64,000 bases of DNA from Spirochaetales bacterium (GTDB taxonomy: Bacteria > Spirochaetota > Leptospiria > Leptospirales > Leptonemataceae): positions 248,001-312,000 of the forward strand of contig JACKOY010000003.1 of the NCBI GenBank assembly GCA_024233935.1. Reading direction: 5' to 3'. Made by a program: the position numbers and the translations under genes. Below are positions 25,676 through 33,856 of this stretch, piece by piece. The notes under the pieces are model-generated. The model did not search any database. It was given only the letters and a program-made list of their open reading frames with translations, and was not told the origin of the DNA. The stretch's first letter is position 1, and every line of letters starts with the position of its first letter.

Positions 25676-25905
25676 TTCGGGAAGCGCCGTTTCTGCGGCG
25701 GGGGCTGCTTCCGGCCTTCCGCCATGAAGTCCTCCGTGAATTCATCCAGGCTATTCACAAGCGGCGCCCACCGGCTTTTCTTCGGGATAAGGAGAACCAT
25801 ATCCGAATAGCGCTTCACGAACACTTCTTCCCCGTCAAGGCGGCATTCCTTTGGCAGCCTCACGGCCTGACTCCGTCCGTTCTTGAATATCTTTGCAGTT
25901 TCCAT
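25672..25905 (-). CDS. vapB: Cassette 6: VapB-type antitoxin
   Basis: 77 residues from the ATG at 25905. The N-terminus METAKIFKNGRSQAVRLPKEC is the classical swapped-hairpin (AbrB/MazE) DNA-binding domain of VapB. The C-terminal half (SLDEFTEDFMAEGRKQPPP) is the toxin-binding tail. It neutralises VapC and represses the operon. A frame upstream to 25926 runs through the palindromic operator and is not the likely start. Toxin-antitoxin cassettes are known to stabilise integron arrays and normally carry their own promoter, which fits the reverse orientation here. Confidence 0.9.
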   Translation of the reverse strand: METAKIFKNGRSQAVRLPKECRLDGEEVFVKRYSDMVLLIPKKSRWAPLVNSLDEFTEDFMAEGRKQPPPQKRRFPK

Positions 25906-25913
25906 ACTCGCTC

Positions 25914-25925
25914 TGGTATATACCA
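25914..25925. promoter_or_regulatory. Probable VapBC operator palindrome
   Basis: The perfect 12-bp palindrome TGGTATATACCA ends nine bases before the vapB start codon. VapB antitoxins bind such short AT-centred palindromes to repress their own operon. It may overlap the -10 region of the cassette's own promoter. Identification rests on symmetry and position. Confidence 0.6.
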
Positions 25926-25977
25926 CGATATATTCCCGGCCAGATCGGGGCTACTACTTTTTCCGGCCCCCCACGAC

Positions 25978-26082
25978 GCCTAACAGCGCATATCTGCTCG
26001 GTGCCTTCGGCACCGGCCCTACGGGAAACGCCGCCCGCGCCCGCACAGCCCGACCGGAACGCTGCGCGTTCCGCTGTTCGGC
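25978..26082 (+). other. attC site 6 (105 bp, normal size)
   Basis: Left core GCCTAAC (25978-25984) and right core GTTCGGC (26076-26082, one mismatch). The terminal arms GCCTAACAGCG and CGCTGTTCGGC pair over 11 positions with one mismatch. Two perfect seven-base hairpins lie inside: CGGTGCC-TTC-GGCACCG and GGAACGC-TGC-GCGTTCC. Length is in the usual attC range. Confidence 0.72.
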
Positions 26083-26150
26083 CACAGAAACATTGAGGCG
26101 CATTCGAGAGCTAATTCAGGAACGACAGGAATTGATCAGAGGGGTGTCGA

Positions 26151-26414
26151 ATGACTACTTCGGTCTCTGAAGCCCGTGCAGCGGTTGTAAGGTTTGATTC
26201 AGAAAACCTCATCGTTGAATTTACGGACGGTCGCGTGCTCTATACTCCGCTCGATTACTTCCCGCGCCTTCTCAGAGCCACGCAGGAGCAGAGGGAGAAT
26301 TTCGAAATCAGCGGTGGCGGCACCGGACTACACTGGGAATCCATTGACGAAGACATTAGTGTTCGGGGCCTTCTGCTGGGCATCGGCGACGTGACCCGGG
26401 CTCGCCCGGACTGA
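26151..26414 (+). CDS. Cassette 7: DUF2442-family protein
   Basis: 87 residues. The core VEFTDGRVLYTPLDYFPRLLRAT, then ISGGGTGLHWESIDEDISVRGLL, is the DUF2442 signature almost in full. These small proteins often sit beside DUF4160 proteins in two-gene units that look like toxin-antitoxin modules, but no DUF4160 gene is present. A 24-residue open frame just upstream (TTG 26093) overlaps its start and may be a leader peptide or a relic. No attC site is found downstream, so the right border of the array is undefined. Confidence 0.85.
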   Translation: MTTSVSEARAAVVRFDSENLIVEFTDGRVLYTPLDYFPRLLRATQEQRENFEISGGGTGLHWESIDEDISVRGLLLGIGDVTRARPD

Positions 26415-26677
26415 TTGCCAGCTCCTTCGCATGACCAGACTGAAGAATAAGTCTTCTTGAATCGAAATCCGCCCTTCGCCGCTTGTCCGGAATGGCTTTC
26501 TATTTCTGATCCGTAGAGACGGATTGTAGGCGCTTTCGCCGCCTACGGCCTTGTGGTTATCCGCGGAAGGCGCGATCCGCCCGTCGTCGGGCCGCGCGTG
26601 ACTCACCGCGGCGAAGCTGTGCCCTGGCGCCGCTCAGACAGGTACCCAGGGTCTTGTGGATTCTGAGCAACAGATAC

Positions 26678-27547
26678 TTAGCGTGCGACTTCGTTGATCA
26701 GCTTGCCAAGGAGTTGATCGTGAGTGGTGACACTTTTCTGGTTGGCTTCGTACTGGCGCTGGACTTCGATCATGTCGACCATGGCGCGGACTACGTTGAC
26801 GTTCGAAGCTTCGAGGGCGCCGCGCAGAACGATCGGTTCGTCTTCTCCCGGAAAGTCGCTGAACGGCCGCATGGGGCCGCTTTCCGGCGTAACGGTATAA
26901 AAGCTGTTGCCTTCTTTCTTCAGTTCGCGCGGGAATTCGACCGTGCGCAGTTGAATCTTATCGAGCAGGATCCAGTCCCCGGTGCGCTCGCTGTATTCGT
27001 TGGCCGGCGCGTCGGCTTCGTTTCCAATGCGGGCATTGATCCAGACCTCGCCGTTCTCCCGGACCTGAACGTTGTGCCGGGCAATCTGAATGGGCCCGTT
27101 TTCGCCCATCAGCGGAAAGCCATCGGGCGTGACCAGACGGCCAGCGCTATCGAGTATGAAAGAACCGCTGCGGGTCAGGCGTTCGCCCCGATCGGTCAGG
27201 ACCACAAAAAAGGCCGGCCGCTCCTGGGTGCGATCCTGCAGCATAAAGTCAAAGGGATTGTCGGTCGTCTTTACCGCACCCTGTTCGAAGCGCGTGAAGC
27301 TCTCCTGAAACTCCACGCCCATGCCCAGATTGCCCACGATCGGCGCCATATCGAACGAGCCCGGAGGCACCCAGCCCAGACCGTTCTCCCGGGTGCGCTG
27401 AATCAGCATTTCGGGAAACGCATTGAAGATCGCCTCGTCGGATTTAAAGCCGGTCTTGTCGACGTTGGCCAGGTTGTTGGCGACCACATCCATACGATGC
27501 TGGTTCATGATCATGCCGGTGGCGCCGGTGTACATTCCGCGTAACAT
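26678..27547 (-). CDS. flgF: Flagellar basal-body rod protein, FlgF/FlgG family
   Basis: 289 residues from the ATG at 27547; an upstream ATG at 27658 is unlikely because the conserved family N-terminus [12 protein letters not shown]...[12 protein letters not shown] begins at 27547. The central part carries the FlgE/F/G signature ([33 protein letters not shown]). The C-terminus [28 protein letters not shown] is the distal-rod helix. The sequence style ([13 protein letters not shown] after the start, [20 protein letters not shown]) is that of spirochaete FlgF/FlgG paralogues, which build the rod of the periplasmic flagella. No other flagellar gene is adjacent, although flgG usually follows flgF. 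FlgF versus FlgG cannot be separated with certainty. Confidence 0.88.
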   Translation of the reverse strand: MLRGMYTGATGMIMNQHRMDVVANNLANVDKTGFKSDEAIFNAFPEMLIQRTRENGLGWVPPGSFDMAPIVGNLGMGVEFQESFTRFEQGAVKTTDNPFDFMLQDRTQERPAFFVVLTDRGERLTRSGSFILDSAGRLVTPDGFPLMGENGPIQIARHNVQVRENGEVWINARIGNEADAPANEYSERTGDWILLDKIQLRTVEFPRELKKEGNSFYTVTPESGPMRPFSDFPGEDEPIVLRGALEASNVNVVRAMVDMIEVQRQYEANQKSVTTHDQLLGKLINEVAR

Positions 27548-27650
27548 ACTACCGATATCGGCCAAACCGAAAAAAGGGTGAGCAAAGGTCGGCCGGTGGC
27601 GGCGGAAAGACTCGAATTTGCCCGCAAAACGTCGAAAAGAATAACAAACC

Positions 27651-28901
27651 ATGTCCAATTCCCCACCCCTCGATTTTGCTCCGCCCCGCTACTTCCTTTC
27701 TTTGGGCGCGGGCCCCAATCAGGTGCCCCTGATTCACGCCGCGCGCCGGCTGGGTTACGAGGTGATCGCCGTCGATCAGGACCTGCGCGCCCCCGGCTTC
27801 AGCGAAGCCACGATCCAGGTGCAATGCAGCATCCTGCGACCGGGTCAGATCATCCGCCTGCTGGACGAAAATCTGGTCGAAGGACAGATTGTCGGTGTGG
27901 GCTGCCGCTCCTTCGGTCGGGCCAATCTTTCGGCCGCCCTGCTTTCGCGCCACTTCGCCACCCCCGGTCTGCGCCGCTCCAACCTGCGATTTTTTCGAAA
28001 CAAACGCCTGCTCAAACGGCACCTGGAAAAAAACGGTCTGCGCGGACCGCGGTCGTACCGCTGGCGAAGCGAAGGCGAAAGAGACCATTTGGCCGCCAGC
28101 AAAGGCCCCTGGGTCGCCCGACCGGTAAACGGTCACGGCAAGCTCGGTGTCGCCCTGCTGCACGATCAAGACGAGCTAACGTACTATCTGGAAAAGCAAG
28201 GAGCCGACCGGGGACAGGCCCTGCTCGAAGACTATATCCAGGCCCCGGAAATCACGGTCATGGGCATGGTGCACGGCGGACGCTTTCGAACCATTACCAT
28301 CACCGACAAAGTAACTTCCCAGGAAGAACCGCTCTTCGTGGAACTGAAGCACAGTTGTCCAACTCACATCTCAATGCCCATGCAGAAACGCGTGTCGGAA
28401 CTCATGCAGAAGATCGTGGATGCTACCAGACTCATGACCGGGCCCATCGTGGCCGAGTTCTTGTGGCCCGACCCATCGAAGGATCCGCTTTTGGTCGAGT
28501 GCTTCCCCGAAACCGGCGGTGAACTTCTGGCCGATGAACTGCTTCCGGCGGCCTACGACCAACAGAACTACTTCGAAGACTTCGTCCGATTGCATACCGG
28601 AGAAATCCCGGTAGGTGTGCCGACCCCCCAACGACCGGCCCACCGTGTGATCATTCGTTTTATTGCCCAGCGCGAGGGGCTGCTCGAGGAACTCACGTTC
28701 CCCGAAGAGATTCAGGAACATCCGGGCTTTCTCTTTGCACGTTATCTGAAGCGACCGGGCGAACGAACATCTCTCACCGGCGGCAATAACGATCGGCTGG
28801 CGGTCTTCGCACTGCGTGCCCCCCTTGCTGAAAGCTCCCATCTGGATAGCGAAGTGGAATCTCTGGCGCGACGGGTGAAAATTCGGTATGCGCGGCCCTG
28901 A
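27651..28901 (+). CDS. ATP-grasp family ligase of unknown substrate
   Basis: 416 residues with the three-part ATP-grasp fold: a pre-ATP-grasp Rossmann-like domain ([32 protein letters not shown]), the ATP-binding lobe ([19 protein letters not shown], then [18 protein letters not shown]), and the catalytic metal region ([26 protein letters not shown]). Such enzymes join a carboxylate to an amine or thiol through an acyl-phosphate, as in carbamoyl-phosphate synthase or amino-acid ligases. The substrate cannot be read from the sequence. It heads an operon with two methyltransferases, with which it overlaps by 14 bases, implying a short pathway that builds and methylates a small molecule or surface sugar. 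Confidence 0.88.
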   Translation: MSNSPPLDFAPPRYFLSLGAGPNQVPLIHAARRLGYEVIAVDQDLRAPGFSEATIQVQCSILRPGQIIRLLDENLVEGQIVGVGCRSFGRANLSAALLSRHFATPGLRRSNLRFFRNKRLLKRHLEKNGLRGPRSYRWRSEGERDHLAASKGPWVARPVNGHGKLGVALLHDQDELTYYLEKQGADRGQALLEDYIQAPEITVMGMVHGGRFRTITITDKVTSQEEPLFVELKHSCPTHISMPMQKRVSELMQKIVDATRLMTGPIVAEFLWPDPSKDPLLVECFPETGGELLADELLPAAYDQQNYFEDFVRLHTGEIPVGVPTPQRPAHRVIIRFIAQREGLLEELTFPEEIQEHPGFLFARYLKRPGERTSLTGGNNDRLAVFALRAPLAESSHLDSEVESLARRVKIRYARP

Positions 28902-29538
28902 AATGTTACAACCACCGAAAGAAGGGAATGCCGCCTGGGATCGCCATTACGGGCGCGAGAAATCCCGGCAAAGTTATCCCGACGAAAACCTGGTACGATT
29001 GCTGGGCGCAATCGAGCCCGGACCGGCCCTGGATTTTGGCTGCGGCAGCGGTCGTCACCTGGTGCTGCTTTCGGAACTGGGCTTCGGTCCGCTCTACGGC
29101 GCCGACGCCAGCGCGGCCGCGCGCGAACTTTCGAAAGAATCCGTCTTTGAGGCGCGGGTCCTGACTCCCGAGCAGGTCCGCGATCAGATTGCGCCGGGCA
29201 CCCTCAGCGTCGCCATCGTCTGGGGAGTGTTGCACTACAACAGCGCCGAAGTACAAAGCGAACTGCTTGCGCTGCTTGCAGCAAAGCTCTCGCCGGAAGC
29301 GCCCTTGCTCGGAACCCTGCGCTCGAAAAACGACACGCACTACACCACGAATAGCGACATCAGCGCGGCGCCGATTCAGTTTTTTGATGAACGCGAAGCC
29401 AGAGACCTGTTGCGGCAGCATTTCCAGGAGGTCGAACTGGGTTACATTGAGCGCACGCCGATCGGCCAGTTGGATCGACGCATCTGCCACTGGTTTTTTC
29501 GCGCTCGAAATCCGGTCGCCTCGGGGGCGGCGGCATGA
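28888..29538 (+). CDS. SAM-dependent methyltransferase (class I)
   Basis: 216 residues, ATG 28888 inside the end of the ATP-grasp gene; a second ATG at 28903 is equally possible. Motif I is LDFGCGSGRHLVLL, followed by YGADASAAARELS (motif II region) and IVWGVLHYNSAEVQSEL (motif IV). It is a small single-domain enzyme without target-recognition region, so the substrate is probably a small molecule or a protein-bound group. It resembles the tellurite-resistance (TehB)-type fold in the WGVLHY motif. It overlaps the next gene by four bases (ATGA), indicating strict co-translation. Confidence 0.88.
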   Translation: MRGPEMLQPPKEGNAAWDRHYGREKSRQSYPDENLVRLLGAIEPGPALDFGCGSGRHLVLLSELGFGPLYGADASAAARELSKESVFEARVLTPEQVRDQIAPGTLSVAIVWGVLHYNSAEVQSELLALLAAKLSPEAPLLGTLRSKNDTHYTTNSDISAAPIQFFDEREARDLLRQHFQEVELGYIERTPIGQLDRRICHWFFRARNPVASGAAA

Positions 29539-30407
29539 ACACATGCCCGGCCTGTGGCACGGTGGCAGACCAACGCTACACGATTGCCGATCGCTTCCAA
29601 AGCCCGCTCGTCATTGAACGTTGTGCGAGTTGTGGCATGGAGCTTCTGGCCAGCGCCGAACAAAACCCGAACGAACTATACGGCGAAGACTACTATACCG
29701 GGAGGGCCGAGTACTCCTACCGCGACGAGCGCGAGCGGGTTCGCTTTGATCGACACGTCTGGAACGCGCGCCTGAAAGAGATCGGTCGCTTTGTGGCTCC
29801 TCCGGCCGACTTTCTGGATGTGGGCTGCGCCTTTGGCGGATTCGTAGAGTGTGCGGGAGAGTTTGGCTATAAGGCCCGAGGTCTGGATGTTTCCGAATTT
29901 GCGGTGCGCGACGGCCGCGCTCGTGGGCTCGATCTGATTCGGGGCGAACTGAAACCCGGCGTGCTTCCGGACTCCAGTGTGGACGTGCTCACCATGATCG
30001 AAGTGCTCGAACACCTGCCGGACCCCGTGGCAGCCTTCCAGGCGATGCGGGACCTGGTGCGTCCGGGCGGTTTGGTGGTGATTCAGACCGCCAACTTTCT
30101 CGGCCGACAGGCCCGCAGGGCCGGCGAGAGCTATCACTACTATTTGCCGGGGCACCTGTACTACTATTCCACTCACAACCTGCGTCTGCTGCTCGAACGC
30201 TTCGGATTTTCGCGAATCAAGTTCTTTCGTCCGGTCGAATTCGGACTGCTTGCCAAACTCAAGAAGTCGCGCGGGGATTTCCGCAAACTCTCTGACTATC
30301 GCCGCTGGTGGCCCACCGCGCGTTATCACTGGCTGAGTCATCTGGCCTGGCGCGACTTTGCCTACACCTCGTCAATGGTCTGCTACGCACGCCGCAATCG
30401 CTACTGA
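29535..30407 (+). CDS. SAM-dependent methyltransferase with N-terminal zinc knuckle
   Basis: 290 residues. An N-terminal four-cysteine knuckle (CPAC...CASCG, residues 4-36) is followed by the QNPNELYGEDYY linker and a class I methyltransferase domain with motif I FLDVGCAFGGFVECA and acidic motif II GLDVSEFAV. The layout is typical of C-methyltransferases and O-methyltransferases acting on nucleotide sugars and polysaccharides. The last 60 residues are basic and aromatic. It ends the three-gene operon. Together with the ATP-grasp ligase it suggests modification of a surface glycan or a secondary metabolite. Confidence 0.88.
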   Translation: MNTCPACGTVADQRYTIADRFQSPLVIERCASCGMELLASAEQNPNELYGEDYYTGRAEYSYRDERERVRFDRHVWNARLKEIGRFVAPPADFLDVGCAFGGFVECAGEFGYKARGLDVSEFAVRDGRARGLDLIRGELKPGVLPDSSVDVLTMIEVLEHLPDPVAAFQAMRDLVRPGGLVVIQTANFLGRQARRAGESYHYYLPGHLYYYSTHNLRLLLERFGFSRIKFFRPVEFGLLAKLKKSRGDFRKLSDYRRWWPTARYHWLSHLAWRDFAYTSSMVCYARRNRY

Positions 30408-30632
30408 GATCTGTGCCAGCGCGGCTTTTGTCCGACGCGTTTTGGCCCCGCTTGCTGGCGGCTATCGGCTTTCGGTCTCGCGGCCCTGCAGTGTGGTCCT
30501 GTCCGTAGATCTGAGACGCACGGCAAGGCCTGCAGAGGTCGGGTCGATAGCGATTCGCTGCTTGTGGCTGGCGCCAGCGCTATCCAACGACGCAAGCCCC
30601 GATCTGCCGGATGCGATCTATACGCGGGACAA

Positions 30633-30986
30633 TCAGCTCGGTTCCCAGAGTTCGATCTTGTTGCCCTCCAGATCATAGATCCAGGCAAAGCGCCCGTAGG
30701 GTTCGTCCTGCCGTTTCTCGTCGATGCGTACGCCCTTGCCTTTGAGTTCGTCCAGAAGTCCGTCGATATCCTTGACCCGAAAATTGACCATCATCGGCTG
30801 CTCTTTGGGAAAGTAGTCCGTGTCCTTTTGAAAAGGAGCAAACACGACGATGCCCCGGGAGCTTTCCCATAGTTCGGTTCCGCCGGGCGGCGCAATGCCG
30901 AGATGTTCCCGGTACCAGGCGGCCAGCTTCTCCGGATCCTCTGCACGAAAAAAGATTCCACCAACGCCAACGACTCTGGGGTTCAT
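30633..30986 (-). CDS. VOC (glyoxalase/bleomycin-resistance) superfamily protein
   Basis: 117 residues from ATG 30986; the frame continues to 31148, but the fold starts at MNPRVVGVGGIFFRAEDPEKLAAWY. Beta-alpha-beta-beta-beta modules are evident, ending with the metal-site Glu in LEGNKIELWEPS. The sequence resembles the PhnB/glyoxalase-like stand-alone VOC proteins, whose substrates vary widely. A His at the first metal position is not obvious, so metal dependence is uncertain. It lies alone, downstream of the lipoprotein gene on the same strand. Confidence 0.88.
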   Translation of the reverse strand: MNPRVVGVGGIFFRAEDPEKLAAWYREHLGIAPPGGTELWESSRGIVVFAPFQKDTDYFPKEQPMMVNFRVKDIDGLLDELKGKGVRIDEKRQDEPYGRFAWIYDLEGNKIELWEPS

Positions 30987-31098
30987 GCCGCAATTCTGCG
31001 AGTCGCGTCCCGCCCGGGCAAGAGAAAACGTATTTCCGGGCCGACCGGAACATGACACCGGACGGCGAAAAAGAGTCCCCCAGGCTGAAAATGAAGAC

Positions 31099-31623
31099 TC
31101 AGTCGCATCCCCGACAGAGGAGTTCTCCGGTCTGCCAATTATACGCATACTCCGCCTCCGAGAGGCTCAAGAAGGGCGTCACAGTCGAGATAGAGTAGTA
31201 AACGTATTGATCCGTTACCTCGCGAACACGCAACCCACCAGCTCCGCTGGCATCAATGGTAGTTTCGGCAAGAATCGTCTCACCGGCCGGCGTGCGGACT
31301 CCAATATACTCTTGCCGATAACCCTGCGCATCGCTGAAAGCGAATATCAAGAGCAAGGGGCGACCCGCGCAGTGCAGAATGATCTCATGCTCCGTCACTA
31401 TAAGCCTGTAGTCTTCCGGGATCGTTTCCCCGGTTACGCGCCTTGCGCTGGATGTCCAATAGACCGTAACGTCTTCTCGAGGGCACCGGACCGACGCCTC
31501 CGGGAAGGTATTCACCGTAACAAAGGCCCCCGCGCAACAACCGGCACTCAGCAAGAGCAAAGCGGCGTATAATGGCCATTTTTTTGGTAGTATGAAGGTC
31601 TCCGCTACGGGCGAACGCGTCAT
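31099..31623 (-). CDS. Small lipoprotein of unknown function
   Basis: 174 residues. The start ATG at 31623 is set by GGGAGGGATT directly upstream, an almost perfect ribosome-binding site; the longer frame to 31656 is ignored. A signal sequence (WPLYAALLLLSAGC) ends in the lipobox LSAGC. The mature part has four more cysteines, two of them close to the C-terminus (LLCRGC). No domain recognised. It is the last gene of the long minus-strand cluster and follows the GerMN gene by 13 bases. Confidence 0.7.
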   Translation of the reverse strand: MTRSPVAETFILPKKWPLYAALLLLSAGCCAGAFVTVNTFPEASVRCPREDVTVYWTSSARRVTGETIPEDYRLIVTEHEIILHCAGRPLLLIFAFSDAQGYRQEYIGVRTPAGETILAETTIDASGAGGLRVREVTDQYVYYSISTVTPFLSLSEAEYAYNWQTGELLCRGCD

Positions 31624-31636
31624 AATCCCTCCCGAA

Positions 31637-32491
31637 CTACAGCCCGGTATAATCAAAGGCTTCGCGGGTGCCGCGCTGGAGAATCTCCGGGACCGGAAAA
31701 TTACCGGCGCCGATCGTCGAAACCGGCTGGCCGTTGACGGTCAGCTGAATGCCGCCCACGTCGGAAAACTGGGTGAGCGTGTATACAATCTGATCGAGAC
31801 GATCTTTGATGACGTGGTTGCCCATACGACCAATGCTATCGTCCATGTCGAGGTGCACAATGCGCCCCTCCAGCCGCACGGAGCGGATTTGCATGCTGGC
31901 GCCAAAATTGTTGATGAGTCCGCGCTCGCGGAGTGCCGGACCTTCTTTGAGCATGTTCAGAACGGCCGAAACCGTGAGCTCCCGGCGGTCGGCCACGGAT
32001 CTTTGCACACGAATCAGACGCGTGCTCTGGCCCGTGAAACGCACGAAGTACAAATAGATGTGGTCGCCGGTGTAGGAAAGACGGTCCAGGGGACGAACCC
32101 GGATGCCCTGACCGATGTCCTCGGCGATGGTAGTGCTGGGGCCGCCTTCGAGTTCCAGAGCGCGATCCACGGCCTCATGACCGGCCGCGCCCACCTGCTG
32201 GCGGGCCTGTTCGGCCCATTGGGCGGGTAGTTCCGTGGTCTCTTCAGCGCCCCGAAAGATGTCCTCCACGGTCGCCTGAACCGGCGCCTGGAAAGAATCG
32301 CGGGCCTGGTCGAGCCGGTCACGCGCGTATTGCGCGGGATCCGGACCGGCCACAGCCTCATAATGGCGGCGCGCCTGCACATCCATGAAGATGAGCACAA
32401 GCAACACGCCCGCCAGGATCAGTAGGATCCGATTGGACCGTTCGGTATCCCACGGGGGACTGCTTCCCTGCTCTGCCGGTTTTCCGGGCAT
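31637..32491 (-). CDS. GerMN-domain membrane protein
   Basis: 284 residues. One N-terminal helix (RILLILAGVLLVLIFMDV) anchors the protein, followed by a helical Gln/Ala-rich spacer of about 100 residues. A C-terminal GerMN domain then runs from HIYLYFVRFTGQSTRLIRVQRSV through LTVSAVLNMLKEGPALRERG to LTQFSDVGGIQLTVNGQPV. GerMN domains are beta-alpha folds in spore-germination proteins and in several exported proteins of non-sporulating bacteria, where the function is unknown. In spirochaetes a GerMN lipoprotein/membrane protein near housekeeping genes is common. Faces the periplasm. Confidence 0.85.
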   Translation of the reverse strand: MPGKPAEQGSSPPWDTERSNRILLILAGVLLVLIFMDVQARRHYEAVAGPDPAQYARDRLDQARDSFQAPVQATVEDIFRGAEETTELPAQWAEQARQQVGAAGHEAVDRALELEGGPSTTIAEDIGQGIRVRPLDRLSYTGDHIYLYFVRFTGQSTRLIRVQRSVADRRELTVSAVLNMLKEGPALRERGLINNFGASMQIRSVRLEGRIVHLDMDDSIGRMGNHVIKDRLDQIVYTLTQFSDVGGIQLTVNGQPVSTIGAGNFPVPEILQRGTREAFDYTGL

Positions 32492-32539
32492 AGTATAAGC
32501 TTCGGTCAGGGAAGCTCTACGGGAAAGCGCCGGAATGCC

Positions 32540-32635
32540 TTATCTCAGCTTCTTCTTGTGGCGATTTGCTTTGCGCTTCTTCTTACGCTTGTGGGTGCGG
32601 ATCTTACGTCGTTTTCGCTTTTTACCGGAGGCCAT
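32540..32635 (-). CDS. Very short basic ribosome-associated protein (AURKAIP1/COX24-like)
   Basis: 31 residues, start ATG at 32635, stop TAA at 32540-32542. The sequence starts MASGKKRKRRKIRTHKRKKK and has 18 Lys or Arg. It matches the short bacterial proteins called AURKAIP1/COX24-domain, known mainly from Bacteroidetes and spirochaetes. These resemble the mitochondrial mS38 protein of the small ribosomal subunit. It is probably bound to 16S rRNA. Too short for most gene finders. It lies between manC and the GerMN gene on the same strand and fits the spacing of that operon. Confidence 0.85.
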   Translation of the reverse strand: MASGKKRKRRKIRTHKRKKKRKANRHKKKLR

Positions 32636-32666
32636 TCCCGTTTTCCAAAAAGGTTCAGGCAGGGTT

Positions 32667-33773
32667 TTATCGGAGGTATTTTTGTAAACCTGGATTTTGC
32701 TTCAGCTCTGCCAGGAGCTTCTTGATATCGTCCAGGCGATCGCGGGCCGCGAGGAACACAACGTCGCCTTCTTCGACCAGAATCGTGTCGGACACTCCCA
32801 AAAGTGCCACCAGCTTGTTTTTCTTCGTTACGATCACATTGTTCGCCGCGTCCAGAGTTACCATGGCCCCGGCCTTCTTGCCCTCCAGTCGGACATTTCC
32901 GTTCGGATCGGCTTCGAGTATACGCTCCAGCGAAAGCCAGGAACCGACATCGTCCCAGCTGAAAGTGGCCGGAATCATGGCGATGCGCTTCGATTTTTCC
33001 ATGATGGCAATGTCCACCGGGCGCTCCGGAATCGTCGAAAAGGCCTCACGTAACTTGCCTTTGGAGCGATAGGCCTCCTGCAACGGACCGATGATATCGG
33101 GTGCGTGCTCTTCGAATTCTTCGAGAATTCTCCGCCCCTGCCAGATGAAGATCCCCGAATTCCAGAAATAATTTCCGTCCGCCAGATACTCCCGGGCGGT
33201 TTCGAGTCCGGGCTTCTCCTGAAAGGCCTCAATGGAACGCGCCGGGCCCTCGGGTAGCGCCGCGCCGGCCCGGATATATCCATAACCCACTTCGGGTCGC
33301 GTGGGCCGAACTCCGAGGGTCACCAACCAGCCGTCGCGGGCGGTTCGCACCGCATTTTCGATGGTTTCGCGAAACGCTTCGGGCGGAGCGATGTAGTGAT
33401 CGGCGCTGAGCACAACCTGCACGGCGCCCCCAAACCGGCGCTCCAATTCGAGGGCCGCAAGCGCAATGATCGGCGCGGTGTTCCGGCCTTCCGGCTCAAC
33501 GATAAACTGCGCTTTTTTGATTCCCGGATGAATCTTGCGCGTGGCTTTCTTGAGCTCCGCGTTGCAACCGATGAAGATGCGGTCCCGGCTCGTAAACAAC
33601 AGAGCCCGATCAATGGTTTCCTGAAGCAGCGTACGGTTCGAGTAGACCTTCTGCAACTGCTTGGGCAGACTCAGGCGCGAACGCGGCCAGAAGCGCTCCC
33701 CTTTGCCACCGGCCATGATCAGCACCACGGGCTGGCTCTCTCTGGATCTTTTTGCTGCCTTTGCTGGTCCCAT
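32667..33773 (-). CDS. manC: Mannose-1-phosphate guanylyltransferase
   Basis: 368 residues. The nucleotidyl-transfer loop IMAGGKGERFWPRSRLSLPKQ is at the N-terminus, followed by the GRNTAPIIALAAL segment, the sugar-binding motif GYGYIRAG and FWNSGIFIWQ. It makes GDP-mannose from mannose-1-phosphate and GTP, for LPS or glycan synthesis. The protein ends after the beta-helix-like part and lacks the C-terminal cupin isomerase of bifunctional ManC/AlgA enzymes, which is common in spirochaetes. It sits behind hflC in the same orientation. Confidence 0.94.
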   Translation of the reverse strand: MGPAKAAKRSRESQPVVLIMAGGKGERFWPRSRLSLPKQLQKVYSNRTLLQETIDRALLFTSRDRIFIGCNAELKKATRKIHPGIKKAQFIVEPEGRNTAPIIALAALELERRFGGAVQVVLSADHYIAPPEAFRETIENAVRTARDGWLVTLGVRPTRPEVGYGYIRAGAALPEGPARSIEAFQEKPGLETAREYLADGNYFWNSGIFIWQGRRILEEFEEHAPDIIGPLQEAYRSKGKLREAFSTIPERPVDIAIMEKSKRIAMIPATFSWDDVGSWLSLERILEADPNGNVRLEGKKAGAMVTLDAANNVIVTKKNKLVALLGVSDTILVEEGDVVFLAARDRLDDIKKLLAELKQNPGLQKYLR

Positions 33774-33856
33774 CTAAGGCGCCAGAATTGAAAGGTAGAC
33801 GCGCCGGTTCAACCAAGTTTGGCGAAACAGCACGGAACCGCTGAATGACGCCGGAC

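Larger units (their letters stand above)
18885..26414 (+). mobile_element. Integron-type gene-cassette array without an integrase in the window (CALIN)
   Basis: Seven cassettes are delimited by G^TT positions: 18886-20178, 20179-21772, 21773-23147, 23148-24347, 24348-25255, 25256-26076 and from 26077 to an undefined end. Junctions follow the attC rule RYYYAAC...GTTRRRY. In the best sites the arms pair with one unpaired base and an internal loop, as in folded attC hairpins. All genes point right except the VapBC pair. The first three cassettes are visibly poorer in GC than the host. No intI-like tyrosine recombinase and no complete attI are seen, so within this window it is a cluster of attC sites lacking an integrase. 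An integrase could lie elsewhere in the genome. Confidence 0.85.

Noticed and set aside
20003..26082. Possible CRISPR array or REP elements instead of attC
   Set aside because: Repeats are long, non-identical, each lies between complete genes, and the spacing is gene-sized; the cores and arm pairing fit attC.
26093..26170. 25-codon frame (24 residues, TTG start) before the DUF2442 gene
   Set aside because: No ribosome site and no known partner match; could be a relic but cannot be supported as a gene.
26526..26546. Hairpin GTAGGCG...CGCCTAC after the DUF2442 gene, considered as terminator or last attC
   Set aside because: No T-run follows and no GTTRRRY/RYYYAAC pair frames it; kept only as an unexplained stem.
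30408..30632. Region between the methyltransferase operon and the VOC gene, searched for tRNA or a small gene
   Set aside because: No cloverleaf, TPsiC-like motif or credible open frame found.
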